This document shows positions 7,664 through 14,953 of a stretch of DNA of 14,953 nt, piece by piece (positions within the stretch are counted from its first letter, which is position 1; each line of letters begins with the position of its first letter). The DNA comes from Entrophospora sp. SA101 (taxonomy: Eukaryota; Glomeromycota; Glomeromycetes; Entrophosporales; Entrophosporaceae). The stretch covers positions 35,337 to 50,289 of the forward strand of contig CAUDNR010004454.1 of the NCBI GenBank assembly GCA_958430865.1, written 5' to 3'. The position numbers and the translations under genes are program-made. Below the pieces are notes generated by a model. It was not told where the DNA came from, did not search any database, and saw nothing but the letters and a program-made list of their open reading frames with translations.

Positions 7664-8747
7664 TATATTTGAAATCAAAAAAAAACCAGATATATATATA
7701 TTTAAAAAAAATTTAGAACAATTAATTCTGTACCACTACCTAACCAACATTATTACTTTGAAATTTTTTTTTTATAAATCAACTTGTATTGATAGAATGA
7801 TTAGTAATTGTGCATTATTTATTTTCAGTGAAAACCGAAATTTTAGCAAAAATAATAAAAAAAGATTATTTTGCACGTGATTGAAGGTTAAAAGTCATGT
7901 TATATTTTAACATTTAATGATAAACCTTTTTTTGCAATCAATTTTCACTTTTCTTGTTAATTGTCATACTTATTTATTATCAACAATTATGAAATGAGCT
8001 TATTGGTAGAGAAGGTTTGACTTATCTTGTCGTGATAATGAAAATAGTAATAATAATCATATATGCAAAGTGAAATACGAAAAAAAAAAGAAAAAAAATA
8101 CTTCAAAATAAATGTACTGGCTGAAATTTTCTCCCATATTCAAATGCATCACCTTTTTATTAAATGTCTCAACTAGATGGATAGACCTGAATGTGATTCT
8201 GAATGATTAAACATGAACATTCAAAATTTGATGAAAACTACTGGCAAAGTTTTAATTGATGATCCGTCTATGAATCAGAGAACTTGCTGCGGAAACACAT
8301 ACCCAAAGTGAAAAAAAAAAATATTTCAAGCAAAGAAAAAAATAACCAGAGTTTTTTCTATCTGCGCATATAAAAAAAATTTTATTGGGCAAAAGTATAA
8401 TACAATTTTTTACGCGAAGGTGCTTGATGGTCATTTTTGTGTCAATTTGAACATATTTTTTACACTTTAGTAAAATTGATTTTTGTGAATAGAGTAAATT
8501 TAGATTTTGTGGTTTTAAACAATATAATTTAAAATCTAAAGATTTTGAAAGCGAATGTCAAATTAATCAACCGTTTACTAGATTGGCAGTTTTTAATATA
8601 TATATATTAAATTTTTAAGGAATATGTTTTGACAAAGTAAAAATAATTAAATACAAATTTTATTAATCATAAATTATCTAATGAAGACAACAGCAAATAC
8701 TAAAAATTCCTTTTATTTTTAAATAAAATATATAATTATGATGATTT
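7664..8747. other. Convergent intergenic region, no supported gene
   Basis: About 1.1 kb between the stop of the GRP170-like gene and the stop of RPL3, so it must hold both transcript ends. It is AT-rich with A-runs (8081-8100, 8311-8321). A 32-codon plus-strand frame at 8213-8311 (MNIQNLMKTTGKVLIDDPSM...) is the only stretch with protein-like composition; it has no start context, no homologue I recognise and stops on every side. No tRNA or structured RNA was seen. Confidence 0.5.
8712..8717 (-). terminator. Possible RPL3 polyadenylation signal
   Basis: AATAAA on the minus strand lies about 30 nt beyond the RPL3 stop codon, a plausible 3' UTR position. In such AT-rich DNA the hexamer is common by chance. 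Confidence 0.3.
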
Positions 8748-10494
8748 TTAAGGTTGAACAACATCTTTCTTGAGTGTACCAAGGAATGCATGTTTTTCTT
8801 CTGCGGTTTGGAAACGACCATGACCAAATTTTGAACTTGTATCGATAAACTAATAAAGTATTATTTTTTTTTTTTGGTGTTAGTAATAAATTCATCAAAC
8901 ACAAATAACGCGTGCACGCAAGTGTATATACCCGTGAAAAAAATATTCACAACAAACCTTTAATGAAATATTTTCTAAAGCTGAACGTTTTGTATGAGTG
9001 AGTAATGTTTTTCTTAATGTGAGAACACGTTTTTTAACACCAACACATGACCCTTTGATCATAATACTATTATTTTTTTAAAAATAAAAAGAATATATAA
9101 ACCAATCATTCATTCATTTATTCATACATTTAATTCCAAATATATAAAATGATCATACTTACAAATCTTTCTCGACAATACCATAATGAGGAAAGCCACC
9201 TAATGGAGTAATTTGTTTTTTGGTAATGTCATATTCTGTTGATGCATTTTTTTCATCATCGCCTTTACCAATACGATAAATCTTCTTGTTTACTTCTGTT
9301 CGATGGTGATAACCATTTTGACCAGCACGTGGAACAGAATACATTACCCTTTAATTATACATTTACATATATATATATATTATTAATTATTATTTGGTTT
9401 AAGGAATGCTTTACAGCATGTGTTAATTGTTTTAGGATCTTTACCTTGAAGGATGCCATGCACCTATGATATAAGTAAATAAGTAAATATTAATAAAAAA
9501 AGTAAATAATGTAAATAATATAATTGAATTTAAAAAAACATCAGATTTTGGTCAATTAAATAATTACCAATACAAGCAACTTTTCGAAGACCTTTATGAG
9601 TTTTACGTGGAAGTTTCTTTGTTCCCCAACGATGTGTTACACCTTCAAATCCTTTGCCTTTTGTCACACCAATGACATCAACAATTTCATCAGGAGCAAA
9701 TACTGATAATATATCAACTTCCTGTTCAAACTTTGATTTTGCCCAATCAACTTTTGCAGAAATCGTGCCACCATTAACTTGAATTTCCATCAGATGGGCT
9801 TTCTTTTGACCAATTTTTACCAATCGAATTTGAGTATGGGCCAATACACGTACTACTTGACAATATTTTTTGATTCTTGCCAATTCCTTATCAACTGATT
9901 TAGAAGTGTCCAAATATTTCTTTGTATATTTTGTGAAAGCTTTCTTCTTGGAACGATACCAATTTTTATAGAATCTTCGTTTAACCTCATCAGTTAAATG
10001 CTGAGCCCAAACTGTAGTCAATGCACGAAGACCTCTTGGAGTTTCAACATAACCAACAACACCAACAATTCGTAATGGAGGTGTTTCAATAATGGTAACT
10101 GCTTCGACTACCTCTTTCTTATGCATTTCTATTCAATTGTTCAATTTTTGATTAGATGATGGTTATTATTATTATTTTATTATTTTATCTAATCATCATT
10201 ATCCAGCCTTATTAAAAAACACACTTACTTGATCCAGGACGATCCAAATCTCGAACAACATGAGTCATACCAGCCTTATAACCCATAAAGGCAGTCAGGT
10301 GAACAGGGCTCTCGGGGTTATCTTTTGGAAAAGACTTTACTTTACCTCTGTGTCTTCGTGCACGTTTTCTTGGAAGGAAACCCAAACTCCCATGACGAGG
10401 TGCTTCAAATTTACGATGTGACTATCGAAAAAATTACAAATTGAGTACGATGATGAAAATTCAAAAAAATATATATATTTTATCCATTTACCAT
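8748..10494 (-). CDS. RPL3: 60S ribosomal protein L3 (uL3)
   Basis: Complete gene, seven coding exons on the minus strand: 10494-10492 (only ATG), 10421-10229, 10128-9568, 9463-9445 (19 nt), 9348-9163, 9066-8958, 8849-8748; 1173 nt, 390 aa, the normal length for eukaryotic L3. uL3 sits at the peptidyl-transferase centre of the large subunit. Family landmarks in order: [180 protein letters not shown]. The conserved His of the GWHP/AWHP region and the W-finger loop are present. All junctions have GT/AG and close in phase. Nothing is broken, so this should be a functional, highly expressed gene. Confidence 0.97.
10149..10195. repeat. Hairpin inside an RPL3 intron
   Basis: TGATTAGAT at 10149-10157 pairs perfectly with ATCTAATCA at 10187-10195 across an AT-only loop. 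It lies within the 100-nt intron between coding exons 2 and 3. A C-box-like ATGATGA is present on the transcript strand but no D box (CUGA) in the right place, so I do not call a snoRNA. Confidence 0.5.
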
Positions 10495-10600
10495 TATTAA
10501 TTAATATTTTTAAATTTTTTTTTTTTTGAAAAATTTGATCAAAAAAAAAATTTTTTTTTTAATCAATTAAGAACGAATGTGACACAATTGTAATCGTGAT
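10495..10600 (-). promoter_or_regulatory. RPL3 upstream region with poly(dA:dT) tracts
   Basis: Directly upstream of the start codon lie T13 (10515-10527), A10 (10541-10550) and T10 (10551-10560). Rigid poly(dA:dT) tracts that exclude nucleosomes are typical of fungal ribosomal-protein promoters. The 5' UTR extent is unknown. No named RP-box motif is visible. Confidence 0.4.
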
Positions 10601-11356
10601 ATTGCAAGTTCCATCGATTTTTGTAAATCTAAACATGGCTTTGAAAATGTATGCTGTTCGTTTTATCATTAATCTCGATTTGAAAACCGCAATTTATTTT
10701 CAATGGTAAAATAATGTATAAATTGTTTATATTGAAACTTATGTTAAAAACATTATCATTTTTCTCTTTTACATAGATAAAGTTCGTTAATTGATTGGCT
10801 GCATTTGTATATCAATTCCAAATTTGTATCATGTAGTGCTGAAAATCATAATTTGTTGGATATATATTGAATCGAATCGAATCGCAAAGCTCAATTCTTA
10901 CTCGATTCGTTCGGTGCGATAAAATGATAAAAAATGAGATTGATATGAAGAGGTGAATTTTATTTGACCTAATATCCTAAACAAGGATGAATGGTCTTAA
11001 AGAAATGCTTTAAATAAACATGATGCTAGAAGACCAAAATTCGTTAATGATGTTCTTGAAGAAGTAACTATACATCTATTAATAATTATATGATTAATAT
11101 TATTATTTATTAAATGCTATATAATAATAAATCTCAAATTCTGATCCAACAAAATACTAAAAAAGAAGAAATAAATTTCAAATGTAAAAGTTAAAAAAAA
11201 AATAATTAAATTTTTATAGTGTACCAATATATATATATATATAAATATGCATTGATTAATTAAATATGTTTCTCGTAATAAACAAGCTCAAGAATAAGTT
11301 ATACATCAATCAACAATCCATCAATCATAATAATTATCCCATTAATTTATTAATTA
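10600..11356. other. Intergenic region between RPL3 5' end and NCS1 3' end
   Basis: About 750 bp with no gene I can support. GAATCGAATCGAATCG at about 10869-10884 is a short tandem of GAATC, followed by CTCGATTCGTTCGG at 10901-10914, which forms a weak inverted pair with it. A plus-strand stretch at 10974-11065 reads NKDEWS, stop, RNALNKHDARRPKFVNDVLEE and may be an old coding relic. A TATATA microsatellite lies at about 11230-11243. Confidence 0.4.
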
Positions 11357-12429
11357 TTATACTAAACCATCATATAAACTTAATGCTTGAACAATTGTTG
11401 GGTCTTGCTTTGAACCTTCTTTAAATTCATCCATACTTAATTTACCATCTTTATTCTAAATGTAAAAATAATGATAATGATAGGCATGGTGGAGAAGGTA
11501 GGTAATTATATATATATGAAATATATATTTTAATAATTAATAATATATATTTTAATAATTAATAATATATCATGTATAATATAATATATCATGTAAGATC
11601 ATTATTCATTTGTTTAATCTTTTTTATATATATATTGACTAATAAATAGTTTAGTTACCTTATCCATTAGAGTAAATATTTTATTTACACGTTTTTCAGG
11701 TGTATCTTCATCAGGTGGTAATGTTACCATGCTACCAACCATTTTATAAATTGCCTCGACAATTTTTAACATTTCATCATGTGTTATATATCCATCATCA
11801 TCAATATCATATAATTGAAATGCCCCTATGTAATTTATTATATAGAATAATATCATTAGATATATATTGTACAAATGAATTTAATAAATGTTAAAAAAAA
11901 AAAGATACAATTACAAAAAATACCCACATAATAATTTTTCATCTAATTCTCCTCTTGAAGTCACTGATAATGCACATATAAATTCTTTGAAATCAATTTT
12001 TCCATTTTTATCTTCATCAAATACATTAAAAACATAATCTGCAAATTTTGAAGGATCACCAAATGGAAAGAATTGTTTGTAGATTTTTTGAAATTCTGTT
12101 TTATCAAGTTCACCAGTGGGACAATCCTTGAGAAATCCTTTATACCTTTTACAATGATAATAATATTATATTAAATGAATTATTTTATTTAATTAAATGA
12201 TTGATTCATTATTAAATTAACCAATTAATAATATATTAATTAATTTACCATTGTTGAAGTTCATGTTTTTTAACTTTATAAATAATAAAAAGAGCTTTTA
12301 GTTGATTGAAAATTTTCTAATATTATAATTGCAACAATAAATATAATAAATTGCAAGGCACCTACAATAAGTACATTTCTGAAGCTCTTTAATTTCTTCT
12401 TCACTAAGCTTACTATTAGATTTTCCCAT
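11357..12429 (-). CDS. NCS1: Neuronal calcium sensor 1 / frequenin
   Basis: Complete gene, five exons on the minus strand: 12429-12366, 12273-12249 (25 nt), 12145-11928, 11825-11659, 11455-11357; 573 nt, 190 aa, exactly the length of NCS1. The myristoylated calcium sensor regulates phosphatidylinositol 4-kinase (yeast Frq1/Pik1) and calcium responses at Golgi and plasma membrane. MGKSNSKL is a canonical N-myristoylation signal. EF1 is the usual inactive one with Cys-Pro ([12 protein letters not shown], 36-47). EF2 [12 protein letters not shown] (73-84), EF3 [12 protein letters not shown] (109-120) and EF4 [12 protein letters not shown] (157-168) keep their calcium ligands. [20 protein letters not shown] and [15 protein letters not shown] match the family ends. 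Exon 1 uses donor GTAGGT; the alternative GT four bases on breaks the frame. Exon 3 uses GTGGGT, which restores the family Trp ([11 protein letters not shown]). It is intact. Confidence 0.97.
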
Positions 12430-12590
12430 ATTTAAATATTATTAATATATTTAGAATGTAAATCTTAAAAGTAATTAATTTTTTTTAAAAAAAACAAAAA
12501 GATATTTTTCTCAACCTAACAAGATAAAATTTTATTTAATATTTAAAGAATGATCTTATGGAATATTTTCAAGTCCGCTTTTCGTGAAAC
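12430..12590 (-). promoter_or_regulatory. NCS1 upstream region
   Basis: AT-rich leader with an A/T run at 12478-12495 before the NCS1 start. No specific binding motif is recognisable. It ends at a strong inverted repeat (12591-12628) that marks a change to GC-richer sequence. Confidence 0.3.
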
Positions 12591-12628
12591 AACCAGGGTT
12601 GACATCATGTACAATACCAACCCTGGTT
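12591..12628. repeat. Perfect 11-bp inverted repeat (hairpin)
   Basis: AACCAGGGTTG (12591-12601) and CAACCCTGGTT (12618-12628) are perfect inverted copies around a 16-nt loop. The arms are GC-rich in AT-rich surroundings. It lies about 160 bp upstream of the NCS1 start codon. Confidence 0.8.
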
Positions 12629-12937
12629 TAACTATATGTGTAACATGTGCGCTACCGAGGTTGTTGTTTTAATTCCAGTAGAAATGATCCGGCAAGCAGA
12701 TTGTGCGATTTCATAGTGTGATGAAAATTTTCAGCAAAACTAAGCAAGCCATTAAATTTCTTAGCCAGATGACATCAATATCAAATCATGCAATTATTGT
12801 TGGTAAATAGAATTTTTAGAAAGATTAATTAAGAACGTAAGTTATAATGATTGATCTAACTAAATTTAGAAATAGGACAAATTAACCAATAATATGAAGA
12901 TCCTGTGATCAGTACCACGTGATTTATGCTATATCTC
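12629..12937. other. Spacer of mixed composition, probably old repeat DNA
   Basis: 12640-12810 is less AT-rich than its surroundings and has short open stretches on the plus strand (EVVVLIPVEMIRQADCAIS up to a TAG; MKIFSKTKQAIKFLSQMTSI up to a TAG). I recognise no family. Given the decayed transposon-like ends nearby it may be transposon-derived. Confidence 0.3.
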
Positions 12938-13068
12938 TATACTGAACCTCACTGCTCTCTATAATGAACCAAGATTTTGGTCCCAATATTTTATTAATGT
13001 AAATTTGTTCTATATAAAAAAAATTTTACAATTAAATTCTCTGTTCTGTATTACGAACTGCCTTTGTG
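12938..13068 (+). repeat. Decayed copy of a CTCTATA(C/A)(C/T)GAAC repeat
   Basis: CTCTATACTGAACCTCACTG, then CTCTCTATAATGAACC, and later CTGTATTACGAACTG echo the motifs TATAACGAACGCTCTCTG and CTCTATACCGAACTCC of 13441-13540 in the same orientation, with CG replaced by TG at the matching sites. The flanks also resemble each other (TGATCA close before each). Probably ends of a DNA transposon; which superfamily is open, pogo/Tigger-like ends being one option. Confidence 0.45.
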
Positions 13069-13440
13069 GAAATCCTTGCAAATTTATAATTGTACCAACA
13101 GTGTACAAAAATCCGCAGATATTTTCATATTAATATTTGGTTAGCGTACGCCATTGAATTTTATTTCTTAAAATTTATTAGTAGCATTGTTTCCTCTTCC
13201 ACTTATATTACATAAAAATAGACGCTTGTTAACAGTAGAAAAAGTCTAACTATACTTTGAACAACGATCGGACAAATCACGATTAATAGATAATGAATTG
13301 AATTTAATTCAAAAGAACAAGCAAAAATTGATGATTATATGAATAATTAAAAAACTTAAAATAAAATAATTTTTTTGTAATCATATACGTGGTTGCTGCA
13401 ATTTTATTCACAATAATTGGTGATCATGTGACAATGATTG
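13069..13440. other. Segment between two related repeat blocks
   Basis: About 370 bp of AT-rich sequence with no recognisable coding content. If the two flanking blocks are the ends of one element, this would be its non-coding body, as in a MITE of about 600 bp. Confidence 0.3.
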
Positions 13441-13560
13441 ACACTTTCTATATAACGAACGCTCTCTGTATTTCGTTATATCAGTCAAAAATCTCTATAC
13501 CGAACTCCCTGGACCGAGAAATTTCGTTCGGTATAATAATAACAAGGGGATTTCTAGGAA
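13441..13560 (+). repeat. Two adjacent palindromes, transposon-end-like
   Basis: TATAACGAA (13451-13459) pairs with TTCGTTATA (13472-13480). TATACCGAAC (13496-13505) pairs with GTTCGGTATA (13526-13535). Both stems are perfect, with loops of 12 and 20 nt, and share the core TATAxCGAA. Paired CGAAC palindromes of this type look like subterminal or terminal repeats of a DNA transposon. Confidence 0.65.
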
Positions 13561-13716
13561 TGTGTGATTAGGGACCTCTCTGACCAAAATTGAGATTATC
13601 ATGAAAAAAATTTAATATAAATATCGAAACATATTAATACGCGTAACAAGCATAGTTACACGACCTACACAATCTTTATTATATGAAAAATACAAAATAA
13701 TTTAATTGTCATTATT

Positions 13717-13959
13717 TAGAATCTGGACTTTGCTCTTAGATGGAAAAGAAAAAATTATAATAAGATTATACTGGCATTTATTTCAGATTACATATACTAG
13801 GAAGAAAATCAAAATCCTTTTGCAAATGTATTGGAGAATCATCTTGTTAATTTCAATGAATATTATGTTGAAAATTTTCACAGCAGGTTACATGCTAATA
13901 TTAATGTAAATCAAAATGCAGAATCAATTATTAATCAGGCATTTGTAATTGGCAAGTTC
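13717..13959 (+). pseudogene. Relic of a repeat-protein family with VENFHS motif
   Basis: One plus-strand frame from 13720 reads NLDFALRWKRKNYNKIILAF, ISDYIY, stop (TAG 13798-13800), then EENQNPFANVLENHLVNFNE, YYVENFHSRLHANINVNQNA, ESIINQAFVI. The NPF...LVNFNEYYVENFHS block resembles a repeated, transposon-associated protein family of AM fungi (from memory, no formal family name). TTATTTAG before 13720 looks like a splice acceptor. With the stop and no 5' or 3' continuation it is a fragment. The competing frame starting at 13706 is compositionally poorer (Ile/Leu-rich) and is rejected. Confidence 0.5.
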
Positions 13960-14813
13960 AAAAAAATATATATACATACACACACTACCCAGACAAAAGT
14001 TTGTGAATGATGTTTTTTGTTAATTACGCAAAATGCTACATAATAACAGCACATAAAATTTTAACATTATATGACCTATGTTCTTGTTCGTTTTTGTATA
14101 CAATTTTATGTATTTTGTATTTCTAGTATTTTATTAATTAAAAAAATGAAATACTTTTTTTTTGAAAAGATCATCAAAAAGTTAAAAATGTATTTTTTTG
14201 CAAATCATGATTTAGAAAAAAAATAAAATCTAGATGCATTAAAGTATTTAGAATCATATAATTTATTCATCAAAATTATAGCTTTTATATGATATAATAA
14301 ATTGGTGATATTATCACTACCAATAAATAGCATAAATTATAATTAGTGGTATCATGTATTCATTAAAAATTAATTTATAATAGTATTTAAATAAAGAATT
14401 AACCTTAATCTTAATTGATAAAGTGAAGAAGTAGTAAATTTGGAATTTGAAAACATTGACCTTGAAAAAATATTTAATTGTGAAATATAAATTGTACTTG
14501 AGTAGTGAAACATATTGCTTCTAAAAACTATAATATTTATTTGTGAGGATTTATTAACCAAACATGAATAATATTACCCAAGGATTTGAAAGGAGTAATT
14601 AATATGCGTAAAATTAAAAATGCCTCCCTATAATAACTATATATAATAATAAATTTATTAAATTTATTGATCTTGAAATGTATTGATTTCAAAAATAATA
14701 AAAACAATAAACATTTTAATATTAATATCAATATTAATGAAACAAATACCTTGCTGAATAATATGATAAAAAACAAATACTCATTATAATGGGTTAAGAG
14801 CCACCAAAATTAA
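13960..14813. other. AT-rich spacer, possible transposon end at left
   Basis: TACCCAGACAAAAGTTTGTG at 13986-14005 begins with TA and resembles terminal repeats of Tc1-like elements; no matching inverted copy was found in the window. A near-perfect palindrome TTGGTGATATTATCACTACC lies at 14302-14321. Short frames such as 14430-14487 (EVVNLEFENIDLEKIFNCEI) may be coding remnants but are too short to support. No genes are called. Confidence 0.35.
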
Positions 14814-14935
14814 TGTATATCAGTATTATATGGGGCATGCTGCAACAAAACCAGACAAAGTGAACATTGGTATAATCAAGAATTTTAGGGATCAAAATTT
14901 AGTCATTTGTAATGTGATCATAATTAATATCCCAT
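14814..14935 (+). repeat. Dispersed repeat, copy B
   Basis: Same orientation as copy A at 955-1095. The core 14823-14871 matches 969-1017 at 47 of 49 positions, then diverges (CAAGAATTTTAGGGATCAAA against CAAGAATTACAGGGACCAAT) and rejoins at AATGTGATCATA near 14911. Copy A has TACTGTATT and copy B TATCAGTATT at the left edge, so the boundary is near 14814-14823. Function unknown. Confidence 0.75.
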
Positions 14936-14953
14936 TTACTATCTTAGTGATAT

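Noticed and set aside
7632..7880. Plus-strand ORF overlapping the end of the GRP170-like gene
   Set aside because: Starts in another frame within the last exon and continues into AT-rich 3' sequence; composition not protein-like.
8213..8434. Short frames on both strands (plus 8213-8311, minus 8252-8434)
   Set aside because: Too short, no start context, no recognisable family, and they overlap each other.
10130..10228. C/D-box snoRNA in an RPL3 intron
   Set aside because: A C-box-like ATGATGA exists but there is no CUGA D box at a suitable position.
10974..11065. Possible coding relic NKDEWS-stop-RNALNKHDARRPKFVND
   Set aside because: Only about 30 codons with a stop; no family recognised.
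14370..14776. Two overlapping minus-strand ORFs
   Set aside because: Ile/Phe/Leu/Ser-rich translations of AT-rich DNA without domain signals.
1..14953. tRNA genes, rRNA, CRISPR arrays, bacterial operons
   Set aside because: No TTCGA-type T-arm with matching acceptor stem, no regularly spaced repeats, and the genes are intron-containing eukaryotic ones.

Overview
The window looks like nuclear DNA from an arbuscular mycorrhizal fungus (Glomeromycotina, Rhizophagus/Glomus type). It is very AT-rich. Genes are split by short (about 60-240 bp) AT-rich GT-AG introns, and microexons occur. Two housekeeping proteins have a fungal/opisthokont character (ribosomal protein L3 and neuronal calcium sensor 1). 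Between them lie relics of families that are hugely expanded in these fungi: a protein kinase with the WTSGN...EWIPF signature, an F-box/LRR-like protein, a repeat protein with a VENFHS motif, and a Tc1/mariner transposon. The genus is an inference from family recognition; no database was searched.

Layout. 1-613: the 5' half of a decayed Tc1/mariner element, minus strand, running off the left edge. Its CAGT end lies against a TA at 614-615. 616-947: a truncated kinase fragment that follows the TA directly. 955-1095: copy A of a dispersed repeat whose copy B is at 14814-14935. 1117-1383: a small unrecognised ORF. 1457-2655 (minus): an FHA plus coiled-coil gene with an internal TGA and no visible 5' end. 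2686-2836 (plus): an orphan Asn-rich terminal exon, head to head with that gene. 3493-3835 (minus): an F-box/LRR-like relic. 3862-4804 (minus): a complete three-exon gene for a 240-residue, highly acidic, probably nuclear protein that I do not recognise. 5055-7663 (plus): a nine-exon gene of the GRP170/HYOU1/Lhs1 branch of HSP70. It lacks the first half of the ATPase domain and the beta-sandwich substrate domain, yet stays open throughout. 8748-10494 (minus): complete RPL3, seven coding exons, 390 aa. 11357-12429 (minus): complete NCS1/frequenin, five exons, 190 aa. 12430-14953: gene-poor repeat territory with hairpins, decayed transposon-like ends and one more relic.

How it fits together. 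RPL3 (translation) and NCS1 (calcium sensing at membranes) are intact core genes. The GRP170-like gene and the acidic-protein gene are divergent and share a 250-bp spacer. Everything else is mobile or decaying. Several defects (two TGA codons in the transposase, one in the FHA gene, Arg-to-His in the FHA core, decayed palindromes at 12938-13068) fit CpG-to-TpG transitions, as expected if repeats are cytosine-methylated. The most unusual object is the internally deleted GRP170, which keeps the second half of the ATPase domain, the helical lid and a KDEL-like tail but shows no signal peptide. Exon boundaries were inferred by hand from frame, family alignment from memory, and GT/AG sites. Totals close exactly for L3 (391 codons), NCS1 (191), the acidic protein (241) and the GRP170-like gene (595).
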